Notes: generated by a model from the sequence alone, not told the origin. Shown: positions 38,447 through 47,564, numbered from the stretch's first letter. The stretch is DNA of 64,000 nt from Alphaproteobacteria bacterium (GCA_015062525.1 SUUM01000005.1:36315-100314), one strand, 5' to 3'. Program-made: numbers and translations.

Positions 38447-39616
38447 ATGAAAATTACCCGTCGAAACATTTTGAAAATCACAGGTTTTTCTATTATAGCG
38501 GCATCCGTCCTGCCACGTGTTGCGTTCGCGGCGCGCAATTCTCTGCGTTCTTTGCGCACTGGGGTTCAGCCTGGCAATAAAACGCGCCTGGTAATTGAAA
38601 CGTCTGCGCGTCCATCATATTCCTTGTCATATCCCACGGGACAGTTGGTGGTGAATATTGCGAACATGTCTGCAAACACATCTGTTTCGGCAAAATTGGC
38701 ATCAAACGGTTTGGTAAAATCGATTGCCCAGGTGCAAAATGGCGATGCTTTGCAAATTGTGGCAAATCTGAAACAATCAATTGCCCAAATTCCAAAGTCT
38801 TCTGTCATGATATTGGAACCGAACGGCGACAATGATTATCGTCTGGTGTTGGATTTTGTTGCGGGCGCAACGGCCACAACGCCCAAGGGTACTTACACGA
38901 CATCTTCTGCCACGGCAACAACCGCAATCACGGCGTCGCGCAAATATATAATTGTTGTTGATGCCGGCCACGGGGGCAAGGATCCGGGCTGCATAGGCAA
39001 GGGCGGGACCCGCGAAAAAGACATTGTGCTGTCGGTTGCGAAAAAATTGAAAAACAAATTGGATTCGAACGGGTTCAAAACATACCTAACGCGCGATGGC
39101 GACAAATACTTAAAGTTGGCGGATCGTGCCGCAATTGCCGAAAAACGCAAGGCTGACCTGTTTATATCCCTGCATGCCAACGCGAACCCCAGTCGCAAGA
39201 TGAAGGGCTTTTCAATCTATACTCTGTCGGAAAAGGCATCGGATGAAGAGGCAAAAAAACTGGCCGAGGCTGAAAACGCTGCGGATAAAATCGGGGTCGA
39301 AGGCTTTACCGAATTCGAAGAAAACATCCGTATTGCATTATCATCATTGCAACAGCATGCCGTTGCGGAAATGAGTGAAGAATACGCCACCGGCTGTGCC
39401 AAATCGTTCAAACGTGCATCTATTGAACAGCAACCCGGTCCCGATGTGCGCCACGCGCCATTTGCGGTTTTGCGTTCAACTGTCCCGGGGGCATTGTTGG
39501 AATTGGGACATCTGTCCAACGCTGCCGAAGAAAAGTTATTAAAGACATCATCGCACCAGGATAAATTGGTCAATGCAATCGTAAAATCGGTCAAAAACTA
39601 CAACTTCGAAGTCTAA
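38447..39616 (+). CDS. Tat-exported N-acetylmuramoyl-L-alanine amidase (AmiC-type)
   Basis: 389 residues. Twin-arginine signal (ITRRNILKITGFS) ending at VAFAA. An AMIN-like septal-targeting domain (about residues 35-150) is followed by an Amidase_3 domain: VVDAGHGGKDPGCIG (zinc His), REKDIVLSVAKKL (zinc Glu), SLHANANPS (zinc His) and LLELGHLSN (catalytic Glu). Cleaves septal peptidoglycan side chains during daughter-cell separation. The long inserted helical region (EKASDEEAKKLAEAENAAD) resembles the autoinhibitory helix of E. coli AmiC. Confidence 0.92.
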   Translation: MKITRRNILKITGFSIIAASVLPRVAFAARNSLRSLRTGVQPGNKTRLVIETSARPSYSLSYPTGQLVVNIANMSANTSVSAKLASNGLVKSIAQVQNGDALQIVANLKQSIAQIPKSSVMILEPNGDNDYRLVLDFVAGATATTPKGTYTTSSATATTAITASRKYIIVVDAGHGGKDPGCIGKGGTREKDIVLSVAKKLKNKLDSNGFKTYLTRDGDKYLKLADRAAIAEKRKADLFISLHANANPSRKMKGFSIYTLSEKASDEEAKKLAEAENAADKIGVEGFTEFEENIRIALSSLQQHAVAEMSEEYATGCAKSFKRASIEQQPGPDVRHAPFAVLRSTVPGALLELGHLSNAAEEKLLKTSSHQDKLVNAIVKSVKNYNFEV

Positions 39617-39672
39617 TCCCCTTCGCCCCGCACAAGGGGTGGCGCGAATGCGCCGGGGTAGTGGTAAATAAA
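39617..39672. repeat. GC-rich interspersed repeat remnant
   Basis: CCCCTTCGCCCCGCACAAGGGG followed by TGGCGCGAATGCGCC and ends GGTAAATAAAAG, which resembles one end of the 6729-6926 element. Non-coding. Confidence 0.4.
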
Positions 39673-39703
39673 AGACAAAATACAATGTAATCGGTTAAAA
39701 CAA

Positions 39704-39731
39704 AACACGCCCCGTTTGGGGCGCATTTTAT
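39704..39731 (-). terminator. Terminator downstream of tRNA-Ser(CGA)
   Basis: GCGCCCC-AAAC-GGGGCG on the minus strand, followed by a T-rich run. Confidence 0.7.
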
Positions 39732-39739
39732 TTTAATTC

Positions 39740-39830
39740 TGGCGGAGACGAAGGGATTTGAACCCTTGATACGGGGTTGCCGTATACACGATTTCGAGTC
39801 GCGCGCATTCAACCGCTCTGCCACGTCTCC
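39740..39830 (-). tRNA. tRNA-Ser (CGA)
   Basis: 91 nt including CCA. Acceptor GGAGACG/CGTCTCC, anticodon loop CTCGAAA giving CGA, a long variable arm (ATACGGCAACCCCGTAT) and T-arm GGGTTCAAATCCC. The long variable arm confirms the serine class. Confidence 0.92.
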
Positions 39831-39913
39831 GTGCCCGCCATTATAATCACCCTGGGATTATTTTGCAAGGGTTAATATTTGACATTTTCTGTGTGCTTGA
39901 TAAACTAAATTTC

Positions 39914-40258
39914 ATGGAAAAAACATTCAATGAAAAGGTTTATGATACCGTTGCCCGCATTCCCGCCGGACGTGTTGCATCATTTGGTCAAATTGCGGCG
40001 ATAATTGGTCGTCCGCGTATGGCGCGCTTTGTCGGATATGCGTCTAATAATCGGGCGTCATGGCACCTGCCGTGGCATCGGGTTGTATTCAAAGACGGTT
40101 CCCTGTGTTCCGGCATGGCGGCCGAACAATACCGCGCACTAAAAAGCGAAGGTGTTAAATTTGATGCTGAAAAACGTGTTATTATGACGGATTATCAATG
40201 GGACCCCGAACGCGACGTCGCACCCATGGATATACGTGATTTTCCGCTGGTATTTTAA
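39914..40258 (+). CDS. Alkyltransferase-like protein (ATL)
   Basis: 114 residues. It has the O6-methylguanine methyltransferase C-terminal fold (VYDTVARIPAGRVASFGQIA helix-turn-helix), but the active-site PCHR is PWHRVV, so Cys is replaced by Trp. Family knowledge: such ATLs bind O6-alkylguanine and flip it without repair, handing it to nucleotide excision repair. A C-terminal extension (MTDYQWDPERDVAPMD) is atypical. No full-length Ogt is seen in the window. Confidence 0.9.
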   Translation: MEKTFNEKVYDTVARIPAGRVASFGQIAAIIGRPRMARFVGYASNNRASWHLPWHRVVFKDGSLCSGMAAEQYRALKSEGVKFDAEKRVIMTDYQWDPERDVAPMDIRDFPLVF

Positions 40259-40290
40259 TCCAGAACCAAACCGGGTGGTCTGCGCCCGGA

Positions 40291-41022
40291 TTATTTTTTA
40301 CTTGGTTTTGTTTTTCCGATTTTCCTAAAAATAACATCTTTGTCCAACTTTTGATATGTCATAAACCATGGGTGATTACCCGATTCTTGGCGCATGGCGG
40401 TTGCGGTACTGGGGGCGGGGCGCAAAACATCGTTGCCCGGCATCCAATTTGCGGGTATGGCAACCCCGAATGTGTCGCCGGTCTGCAGTCCGACAATCAT
40501 TCGTTTTATTTCGTTGATGTTGCGCCCCAGTACCGCTGGGTAATATAAAATGGCACGTATTATACCATTTGGGTCAATAACGAACACCGCACGCACCGCA
40601 TGTGTGTCCGACGCACTAGGCTGAATCATTCCATACATTTTTGCAATTTTGCCACTTAAATCATCAATCAAAGGAAATGTTATTTTTGCGCCGTCCTTCA
40701 TTTTTTCAATCGCGTCAAGCCATGCCAAATGCGATGACAGCGCCCCAACAGACAACCCCACCAATTGCACGTTCAATTTTTCAAATTCGTCCATTTCGCG
40801 TTGAAAAGCAATAAATTCAGACGTACAAACCGGCGTAAAATCTGACGGGTGTGAAAAGAAGAGAATCCATTTACCTGCAAAATCTTGTGGGAATTTAATT
40901 GGACCGTTTGTGGTGCTGGCGCTAAAATCTGGGGCGGTCGCGCCAATCAATGGTATAGAATGTGCGTCTGTTTGCACGTCTTCATATTCACCACATTCGC
41001 ATAAATCGAATAAATCATCCAT
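40291..41022 (-). CDS. 1-Cys/Prx6-type peroxiredoxin
   Basis: 243 residues from ATG 41022 (AAAGGAG at correct distance). Reduces peroxides with a cysteine thiol. The peroxidatic site is FFSHPSDFTPVCTSEFIAF, with Arg at AVFVIDPNGIIRAILYYP. The C-terminal extension with EIKRMIVGLQTGDTFGVAIP fits the Prx6/AhpC2 C-terminal dimer domain. The N-terminal 20 residues with CECGEYEDV are additional Cys not part of the standard fold. Confidence 0.92.
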   Translation of the reverse strand: MDDLFDLCECGEYEDVQTDAHSIPLIGATAPDFSASTTNGPIKFPQDFAGKWILFFSHPSDFTPVCTSEFIAFQREMDEFEKLNVQLVGLSVGALSSHLAWLDAIEKMKDGAKITFPLIDDLSGKIAKMYGMIQPSASDTHAVRAVFVIDPNGIIRAILYYPAVLGRNINEIKRMIVGLQTGDTFGVAIPANWMPGNDVLRPAPSTATAMRQESGNHPWFMTYQKLDKDVIFRKIGKTKPSKK

Positions 41023-41167
41023 ATTTTTTTTCTCCTTTGACACTTTTAATGTATCATTTTTGGCGGATTTTTGGCACAGGAACGTATTCCGAACAAATAA
41101 AAAACTTTACTCTTGATAAAATGTGCTAAGATATAAATAATAAAGGGCAAGAACAAAGGATATAAAT

Positions 41168-41449
41168 ATGAAAAGGTCAGACATTGTACGTTCTATTCAG
41201 GTTCGATTCAAACACATGCGCGCGAACGACGCGGCGGCAATTTTGGACACGGTATCGGACCATATGATTGAATCTGTTGCCAACGGCGACCGCATTGAAA
41301 TTCGTGGTTTTGGCACATTCCAACCACGCGCCCGCGCCACCAAAATTGGGTATAACCCCTGTACGGGCCAGCCTATGCCATTACCGGCCAGCACGACTAT
41401 TTTATTCAAGCCCAGTCGTGAATTAACCAAAAAGATGAATGGACAGTAA
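41168..41449 (+). CDS. ihfB: Integration host factor beta-like HU-family protein
   Basis: 93 residues. ANGDRIEIRGFGTFQPRARA followed by KIGYNPCTGQPMPLPASTTI corresponds to the IHF beta-arm, with FKPSRELTKKM at the end. It pairs presumptively with the alpha-like protein at 37279. It starts after an AAAGGA site and lies three bases before accDA, so the two are cotranscribed. Confidence 0.88.
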   Translation: MKRSDIVRSIQVRFKHMRANDAAAILDTVSDHMIESVANGDRIEIRGFGTFQPRARATKIGYNPCTGQPMPLPASTTILFKPSRELTKKMNGQ

Positions 41450-41451
41450 TT

Positions 41452-43197
41452 ATGTTATTTGGAAAAAAATCAGGCATAAAAAACCGTAATCGTGAACGCT
41501 ATGAACGTGTTCGCCGCCTGATGTGGATTAAGTGCGAGGCTTGTGGAAAACTGGTCTATTACAAAGATTACAAAGACAATAAATACATATGCCCCAGTTG
41601 CGGTCGTGCTTTCATCATGACCCCGAAACAGCGTTTTGATTTATTGTTTGACGACAATACTTGGGAAAAATTGACACCCCCAATCGTGTCAGATGATCCG
41701 CTAAAATTTACTGACCGTGTGGCTTATACCGACCGTTTGGATGATGCGCGTTCTGAAACGGGGTGTTATGATGCGGTATCGACGGCGGACGGCACAATTG
41801 GTGGTGTTCCGTCAACGGTATGTGTATTGAATGGCTTGTTTATGATGGGGTCCATGGGGCGCGCGGCGGGCGATGCAATTGTTGCGGCGATGGAACATGC
41901 GATTGCGGAACACCGTCCTTTTATTATGGTCACATCCAGCGGTGGTGCCCGTATGCAGGAAAATATTCTGTCATTAATGCAGATGGCGCGCACAACGGTT
42001 GCGGTAAATAAACTGCACGCAAATGGAATCCCTTATATTGTTTTATTGACGGACCCAACGTTCGGTGGTGTCACCGCATCATTCGCGATGTTGGGCGATA
42101 TTCATATCGCGGAAAAGGGTGCGCGTATTGGTTTTGCGGGTCGTCGCGTAATTGAACAAAACATTCGTGAAAAATTACCATCTAATTTCCAGACCGCGGA
42201 ATATTTGTATGAACATGGCATGGTTGACATGGTCGTCGCGCGTGGTGATTTGCACACCGCGATTGCCAAGATTCTGGCTGTGTTGACGAAACAGGAACGC
42301 ACGCCAAAGCAAATTGTTGCAACAACGCCATCGCATGATGCGTCTAAAAAAATTCGTGGCATGGGCGAAACCGAGGCCTATGACAAGGTTTTATTGGCGC
42401 GCCATGAAAACCGTCCACATTTCTTGGATTACATCAATGGCATTGTTGATGACTGGACATACCTTGCCGGCGACAGGTTGTATTCTGAAGATGCGGCAAT
42501 GGGTTCCGGTATTGGGTTTTGGCGTGGGATTCCCGCCGTTATTATCGGCCAGGAACAGGGACGCACAATTGAAACACGTCAAAAGCATCGCTTTGGCATG
42601 GCAAACCCGGACGGCTATCGCAAGGCGATACGTATGATGCGTTTGGCTGAAAAATTCAACCTGCCGTTAATTTCATTGTTTGATACTGCGGGTGCGTTCG
42701 CTGGGCGCGAAGGCGAAGAACGCGGCCAATCCCAGGCGGTTGCGTCATCTATTTCGGCGGGGCTGTCTATGCGCGCGCCATATGTTGCCGTTAACACGGG
42801 CCAGGGCGGTTCAGGTGGTGCAATTGCAATTGGTACGGGCGACCGAATTTTAATGATGGAAAATGCAATTTATTCGGTAATTGCGCCTGAATCATGTGCC
42901 AGTATTTTGTGGCGCGATAACAAATTTCGCGCAACCGCGTCTGCGGCCATGAAATTGACTGCGCGCGATATGGCGGACATGAACGTCATTGACGAAATCA
43001 TTCACGAGCCTGCGGGTGGTGCACACACAGATTGGCAAACGACAATGGAATTGTTGGCAAATTCTGTTGCAGAACAGATAAAAGACCTGCAACAAATCCC
43101 GGTTGATGAATTGCCGGCACGTCGCGCAGATAAATTCTTGGCGATGACGCGTGATGTTGAAATATACCAACCCGAACATGTCGGCGAAGAACACTAA
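41452..43197 (+). CDS. accDA: Fused acetyl-CoA carboxylase carboxyltransferase (AccD-AccA)
   Basis: 581 residues in one chain. Residues 1-290 are AccD-like: zinc ribbon CEACGKLVYYKDYKDNKYIC and CPSC, then GGVTASFAMLGDIHIAEKGA and GARIGFAGRRVIEQ. Residues about 300-581 are AccA-like: NRPHFLDYINGIVDDW, then GRTIETRQKHRFGMANPDGY, LISLFDTAGAFAGREGEERG and GQGGSGGAIAIGTGDRILM. The enzyme transfers carboxyl from carboxybiotin to acetyl-CoA. Usually two genes; here a single frame with no stop at the junction. Confidence 0.95.
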   Translation: MLFGKKSGIKNRNRERYERVRRLMWIKCEACGKLVYYKDYKDNKYICPSCGRAFIMTPKQRFDLLFDDNTWEKLTPPIVSDDPLKFTDRVAYTDRLDDARSETGCYDAVSTADGTIGGVPSTVCVLNGLFMMGSMGRAAGDAIVAAMEHAIAEHRPFIMVTSSGGARMQENILSLMQMARTTVAVNKLHANGIPYIVLLTDPTFGGVTASFAMLGDIHIAEKGARIGFAGRRVIEQNIREKLPSNFQTAEYLYEHGMVDMVVARGDLHTAIAKILAVLTKQERTPKQIVATTPSHDASKKIRGMGETEAYDKVLLARHENRPHFLDYINGIVDDWTYLAGDRLYSEDAAMGSGIGFWRGIPAVIIGQEQGRTIETRQKHRFGMANPDGYRKAIRMMRLAEKFNLPLISLFDTAGAFAGREGEERGQSQAVASSISAGLSMRAPYVAVNTGQGGSGGAIAIGTGDRILMMENAIYSVIAPESCASILWRDNKFRATASAAMKLTARDMADMNVIDEIIHEPAGGAHTDWQTTMELLANSVAEQIKDLQQIPVDELPARRADKFLAMTRDVEIYQPEHVGEEH

Positions 43198-43198
43198 A

Positions 43199-43227
43199 TA
43201 AAAATCCCGCCAAACGGCGGGATTTTT
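43199..43227. terminator. Bidirectional terminator between accDA and sodB
   Basis: AATCCCGCC-AAAC-GGCGGGATT hairpin with flanking A and T runs. Confidence 0.8.
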
Positions 43228-43813
43228 ATTGTTTCAAATTTTCTGCCACGAAATTCCAATTTACAAGGTTGTCCAGGAACGAATCAATAAAATCTGCCCG
43301 TTTGTTTTTATAATCCAGATAGTACGCATGTTCCCAAACATCTAAATTTAATATTGGTTTCATGTTATGTGCAATTGGCGTATCTGCGTTTGCTGTGTTT
43401 ATAATACGCAACGCATCCCCATCGCGTACCAGCCATGTATAACCACTGCCGAAAACACTTGTGGCGGCATCCTTGAATTGTTTCTTAAAGTTTTCTGCGC
43501 TGCCAAATTGTTCAATAATTTCATTTGGAATTTGTGTGGCACATTGTGGACACATTCCGTGGAAAAAGAAGTTGTGATTGTAAATTTGCGCGGCGTTATT
43601 AAATATTTTTTGTTCATCTGCTTTTCCTGCAGATTCTTCGATGATATCCATCAGGGACACTGATTCATACGGCGTATTTGCAATCAGTTTATTCAAGTTA
43701 TCGATATAACCCGCCACATGTTTCCCGTGATGTGTTTCAATCGTTTCTTGGGAAATATAGGGGGCCAGCGCGTCGGTCGCATATGGTAATGGAAATTCGG
43801 CTAATGTGAACAT
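43226..43813 (-). CDS. sodB: Fe/Mn superoxide dismutase
   Basis: 195 residues. Dismutates superoxide. Metal ligands are visible in ETHHGKHVAGYIDNLNKLI (His), NHNFFFHGM (His), NLDVWEHAYYLDYKNKRADF (Asp, His). The WEHAYY/DYKN pattern and length are typical. Iron versus manganese cannot be decided safely. The motif MCPQCATQIP adds an unusual C-x-x-C after the second His. Divergent from the thioredoxin-like gene. Confidence 0.93.
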   Translation of the reverse strand: MFTLAEFPLPYATDALAPYISQETIETHHGKHVAGYIDNLNKLIANTPYESVSLMDIIEESAGKADEQKIFNNAAQIYNHNFFFHGMCPQCATQIPNEIIEQFGSAENFKKQFKDAATSVFGSGYTWLVRDGDALRIINTANADTPIAHNMKPILNLDVWEHAYYLDYKNKRADFIDSFLDNLVNWNFVAENLKQ

Positions 43814-43892
43814 AGTAGACTCCGTTTGTTTTTTATTTTATGTTGCATATTCTTGTTCATTTATGCAACAGGAAAAATTTATTAAAAACTGC

Positions 43893-43922
43893 TTGCGTGT
43901 GCATAAAAATATTTTCTATAAT
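43893..43922 (+). promoter_or_regulatory. Promoter of the thioredoxin-like gene
   Basis: TTGCGT, 18-base spacer, TATAAT; 25 bases before the ATG. Confidence 0.6.
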
Positions 43923-43947
43923 CGAACCATTGAAAGGAGTCTTTAAT

Positions 43948-44535
43948 ATGAAAAAATTATCACTTTTATCTGCGTTTTTGGGTTTAACATTTGCTGGTGC
44001 GGCATCTGCGGCTGATATTACAATTTATTATTCACCATCTTGCCCACATTGTCATCATGCACGTGAATTCATTTCCAACACATTGGTTTATGAATACCCA
44101 GAATTAAAGGTGACGGCCGTTAATGTTATGGACCAGGCAAACTTGCCAATGTTTCAGGAAGCATTGAAAAAATGTGAATTCGACAATGGTGGTGTACCTG
44201 TTATGGTAATTGGCGACAAATGCGAACAGGGTTATGCAGACTTTATGCAGGATACCCTGCGTGAACACATCGCAGCGGACCTGTCTGATGAGCAAAAAGC
44301 AGTTGCGGCTGAAAACAAAGCGGCGATGGAATCTGATGCAGAAAAATTCAAATCTGAACATTCTGACCGTGCTAATGCCGTTGTAGAATACAATGCCACG
44401 GCTGTTGTTGAAGAACCAGCGGAAGAAGTCGCAAAAAAAAATGAAGGTGGCAGCACAATTTGGTTTTGGGGTCTGCTGATTGTGTTGGTTGCGGGTCTGG
44501 GCTATGTCTTGGTACGCAAGGACAACAAAAAATAA
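43948..44535 (+). CDS. Membrane-anchored thioredoxin-fold protein (CPHC)
   Basis: 195 residues from ATG 43948 (GAAAGGAG). Signal peptide to ASAAD, thioredoxin/glutaredoxin fold with redox motif SCPHCHHA and cis-Pro segment GVPVMVIGD, a helical linker and a C-terminal membrane helix (IWFWGLLIVLVAGLGYVLV) with a basic tail. CPHC is the DsbA-type active site. It would be tethered to the periplasmic face of the inner membrane. A second Cys pair (KKCEFDN, DKCEQGY) is present. Confidence 0.78.
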   Translation: MKKLSLLSAFLGLTFAGAASAADITIYYSPSCPHCHHAREFISNTLVYEYPELKVTAVNVMDQANLPMFQEALKKCEFDNGGVPVMVIGDKCEQGYADFMQDTLREHIAADLSDEQKAVAAENKAAMESDAEKFKSEHSDRANAVVEYNATAVVEEPAEEVAKKNEGGSTIWFWGLLIVLVAGLGYVLVRKDNKK

Positions 44536-44555
44536 TCACATAAATCGGGACAAAC

Positions 44556-45317
44556 ATGTTTGATTTAACGGCACTTGATTATGTATATGTGGGCGTCGTA
44601 TTGGCGTCCACTATTTGGGCGACAATTCGTGGCGGTGTTTACGAAACAATTGCGACACTGTCATGGGTTGTGGCGGCTACTTCGGCACGTTTTGCATCCC
44701 CTTGGTTGGACAAATTATTACAGTCTTGGTTTGATTTGTCTGAATCAACGGTTGGCACACTTGTTGCATCTTATTTTATCGTGTTTTTTGCGATATTGAT
44801 GTTGGTTGGATTTTTTAACCAGAAACTGCGTGATAAAATCCAGGACAGTATAATGAACGTCACCGATAAAACGCTGGGGGTAATTTTTGGTATTATTCGC
44901 GGTATTGTTGTGATGGGCATATTCTATTGGGGTGCATTGTGGTACTATTCAGACATGCCGTTTTTGCCAAAATGGTTGGCCCAGTCGCGCACGCGCCCAA
45001 TTATGCAAATTACTGCGGTAAAATTGGATGATTGGTTCATCCCGGGGGGCGAAAATAAATTATTGGCACGCGATATGGCGGGCACTAACCAGGCGATTGA
45101 AATTTATAACAATCTGATAAATCCTGCGATTTCTGCCAATAAAAAGCCAACAGAATCCGCAGGTTCCGCGACGGTTGAACCTGAAACTGAAATGGGTTAT
45201 AAATCATCCGAACGCGCGGCATTGGAAAACCAGTTGTTGCAGATTGAAACCGTTGCGCGTGCCGTAGAAGAGCGCACCAGCGACACAGCAGGTGATGACG
45301 CTGAAATTTCAGATTAA
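44556..45317 (+). CDS. cvpA: CvpA family membrane protein
   Basis: 253 residues. Four membrane helices in the first about 140 residues with the family pattern (DYVYVGVVLASTIWATIRGG, then RGIVVMGIFYWGALWYY). The cytoplasmic tail is variable and acidic. CvpA proteins affect colicin V production and envelope stress tolerance by an unclear mechanism. Starts 20 bases after the CPHC protein and likely shares its transcript. Confidence 0.85.
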   Translation: MFDLTALDYVYVGVVLASTIWATIRGGVYETIATLSWVVAATSARFASPWLDKLLQSWFDLSESTVGTLVASYFIVFFAILMLVGFFNQKLRDKIQDSIMNVTDKTLGVIFGIIRGIVVMGIFYWGALWYYSDMPFLPKWLAQSRTRPIMQITAVKLDDWFIPGGENKLLARDMAGTNQAIEIYNNLINPAISANKKPTESAGSATVEPETEMGYKSSERAALENQLLQIETVARAVEERTSDTAGDDAEISD

Positions 45318-45318
45318 C

Positions 45319-45347
45319 AAAACGACCCCATTTTTGGGGTTGTTTTA
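45319..45347 (+). terminator. Terminator after cvpA
   Basis: AACGACCCCA-TTTT-TGGGGTTGTTTT hairpin. Confidence 0.7.
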
Positions 45348-45415
45348 TTATTGTCTTGATTTTGCGCACAAATGAACTATCATATAGTGTGTACTCAAAA
45401 TTCTTGGACATATCC

Positions 45416-45598
45416 ATGTCTGAAATTGAATTTATCCCTATGTCTTTATTAACGATAATAAAATATCATAGGGAAGAACCCAAGCCGTGCGACCACAGAT
45501 TCACTGCAAATAAAGATTTTTTCTTTATTAGTAATGAATTTGGTGGTTGCACAAATGTGAAACTAAACAAAAGGATTATAAATGGTAAAAGTACGTGA
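45416..45598 (+). CDS. Small ORF overlapping the RNase J start (doubtful)
   Basis: 60 residues (MSEIEFIPMSLLTIIKYHRE onward), overlapping the RNase J start by 17 bases in another frame. No clear ribosome site. It lies in the about 200-base leader of rnj and could be a leader ORF or chance. Confidence 0.28.
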   Translation: MSEIEFIPMSLLTIIKYHREEPKPCDHRFTANKDFFFISNEFGGCTNVKLNKRIINGKST

Positions 45599-47378
45599 AA
45601 AAAAATCTGCGCCATCCAAGGGCGACAAACCAAAAACACCAAAATCTATTCGTGGCATGAACAAACACGAAACGGATGCAAACGACGATAAAATATATTT
45701 TATGGCGCTGGGCGGTCTGGAACATATCGGCCAGAATATGTACGTCTATAAATATCGTGGCAAATACTTGGTTGTTGATTGCGGTATGGGATTCCTGGAC
45801 GAAGAAATCGGGGCAGGGGACGTTCAATATTGTGATACAACATGGTTGGAAAAACGCAAAAAAGACGTTGTGGGCTTTGTTGTTACCCATGGGCACGAAG
45901 ACCATATTGGTGCGTTGAAATACATTTGGCCTAAATTTAGAAAGCCAATCTATTGCACACGTTTCCCTGCGGAAATTTTGCGTCGTACATTTGCGGGCAT
46001 TGAAATGGATTTTGACCCGGTCAAAGATATTGTTGAATTCGACCACAATGGCGCAACGCTGGATTTAAGCCCGTTCACGGTTGAAACATTCCATGTGACC
46101 CATTCCGTACCCGAGGCCCAAATGTTAATCATCCAGACCGATGCGGGTAAAATCCTGCATACGGGCGACTGGACATTTAATGACGATATTCCAATTGAGG
46201 CACCGACTGATTTCGCGCGCCTGGCGGCGATTGGTTCGGATCCGAAATTACTGGCGTGTATGTGTGATTCGACCAATTCTTCGCGCCAGACGAAACAGAC
46301 CACCGAAACCCAGGTTCGTGAAACATTAATCGAAATCATGAAGAACGCACCGGGTCGCGTTTTGGTTACGGGCTATTCACGCAGTTTAGCGCGTATGAAA
46401 ATGTTCGCCGAAGCGGCACGTGCCGCCGGCCGTATTGCCTGTATCAAGGAACGCAGCAATCCAAATCCTGTGCCGTATGTTGGTCTGCCGGAATTCCGTG
46501 AAATGGGGATTAAGTTCGGATATATCAACAAAGATGATGTGTATCTGCACAGTGAAATCAAAGATTTGCCGGCGGAAAAACAGGCTATATTCCTGACCGG
46601 TTCCCAGGGCGAAAAATTTGCTATGCTGACACGTCTGTGTCATGGCCAGGTAAAAGAATTAAAATTGCAACCAACTGACACGGTTGTATTCAGCGCGATT
46701 ATCATCCCGGGCCGCGAACAGGATGTGTCATACCTGTACAATAAATTGGCGCGTATGGGCGTAAAAACGCATACAATCTTTGATACAGACAACCTGCACG
46801 CCAGTGGTCACGCCGGTCGTCCGGAATTGGAACGTTTCTATGACATGGTTCACCCCCAGGTGTCCGTCCCAATGCACGGCGATTACATCAACGAAATGTT
46901 AAACGGTAAAATGGCGATGGAACGTGGTGGCGCAAAGCATATGATGGTTGTTCATAATGGTGAAATGATTGCGTTATCCGATGGTAATGAGCCGTACATT
47001 GCTGAAACAATCGAAACCAGTTATGTTGTGATGGAGGGTGAAACCGAACGCAGCGCCAACGACCAGGTTTATAAGAATCGTAAAAAGATTGCGTCCAACG
47101 GTGCGGTATTTGTTACCTTGCCTGTGGACAAGCGCGGTTTTCTAAAAGGCACGCCCGAGGTTTCCAGCGCCGGTATCTTTGAAACGGACGAAACCGGATT
47201 TATGAAGCGTTCAATTCAGATTGAAATCACGCGCGCGATTGACGGCCTGACAAAGGCGGAACGCAAGGATAAAAATAATCTGGTGCGCGCGGTCCAAACC
47301 GCATCGAACAAGGTGGTGCGCGCCGCCCTGGGGGCGGACAAAAAACCGCAATACAGCGTTCACTTTGTCCAGAAATAA
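45582..47378 (+). CDS. rnj: Ribonuclease J
   Basis: 598 residues. Metallo-beta-lactamase/beta-CASP RNase with 5'-exo and endo activity, central to RNA decay where RNase E is limited. HGHEDHIGA holds the zinc ligands, HTGDWTFNDD and the beta-CASP motifs SGHAGRPELERFYDMVHPQ and PMHGDYINEM follow, with a C-terminal domain after about residue 460. The first 38 residues are a basic, low-complexity extension. Whether RNase E is also present cannot be seen here. Confidence 0.96.
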   Translation: MVKVREKKSAPSKGDKPKTPKSIRGMNKHETDANDDKIYFMALGGLEHIGQNMYVYKYRGKYLVVDCGMGFLDEEIGAGDVQYCDTTWLEKRKKDVVGFVVTHGHEDHIGALKYIWPKFRKPIYCTRFPAEILRRTFAGIEMDFDPVKDIVEFDHNGATLDLSPFTVETFHVTHSVPEAQMLIIQTDAGKILHTGDWTFNDDIPIEAPTDFARLAAIGSDPKLLACMCDSTNSSRQTKQTTETQVRETLIEIMKNAPGRVLVTGYSRSLARMKMFAEAARAAGRIACIKERSNPNPVPYVGLPEFREMGIKFGYINKDDVYLHSEIKDLPAEKQAIFLTGSQGEKFAMLTRLCHGQVKELKLQPTDTVVFSAIIIPGREQDVSYLYNKLARMGVKTHTIFDTDNLHASGHAGRPELERFYDMVHPQVSVPMHGDYINEMLNGKMAMERGGAKHMMVVHNGEMIALSDGNEPYIAETIETSYVVMEGETERSANDQVYKNRKKIASNGAVFVTLPVDKRGFLKGTPEVSSAGIFETDETGFMKRSIQIEITRAIDGLTKAERKDKNNLVRAVQTASNKVVRAALGADKKPQYSVHFVQK

Positions 47379-47410
47379 AAAAATCCCCCCAAAAATCGGG
47401 GGATTTTTAA
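47379..47410. terminator. Bidirectional terminator
   Basis: AAATCCCCCC-AAAAAT-CGGGGGATTT between convergent rnj and the lptM-like gene. Confidence 0.8.
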
Positions 47411-47526
47411 TAAACTGGATAATCGCGTGGGAACGACTTGTCGGGCCGTACCAGATCAGACTTTACCCCACAACCTGTGATTGTTAATACAGAAATAACA
47501 ATAAAACCTATGAATAACTTTTTCAT
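47407..47526 (-). CDS. lptM: LptM-like small lipoprotein
   Basis: 39 residues: MKKLFIGFIVISVLTITGCG lipoprotein signal with TGC lipobox, then VKSDLVRPDKSFPRDYPVY. The short C-G-x-K-x-x-L-x-x-P pattern after the lipidated Cys is that of LptM/YifL, which helps LptD fold in the LPS translocon. Small size limits certainty. Confidence 0.72.
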   Translation of the reverse strand: MKKLFIGFIVISVLTITGCGVKSDLVRPDKSFPRDYPVY

Positions 47527-47564
47527 GCCCGAATTATACCGCAAACATCGTTCTGTGTCAAATT

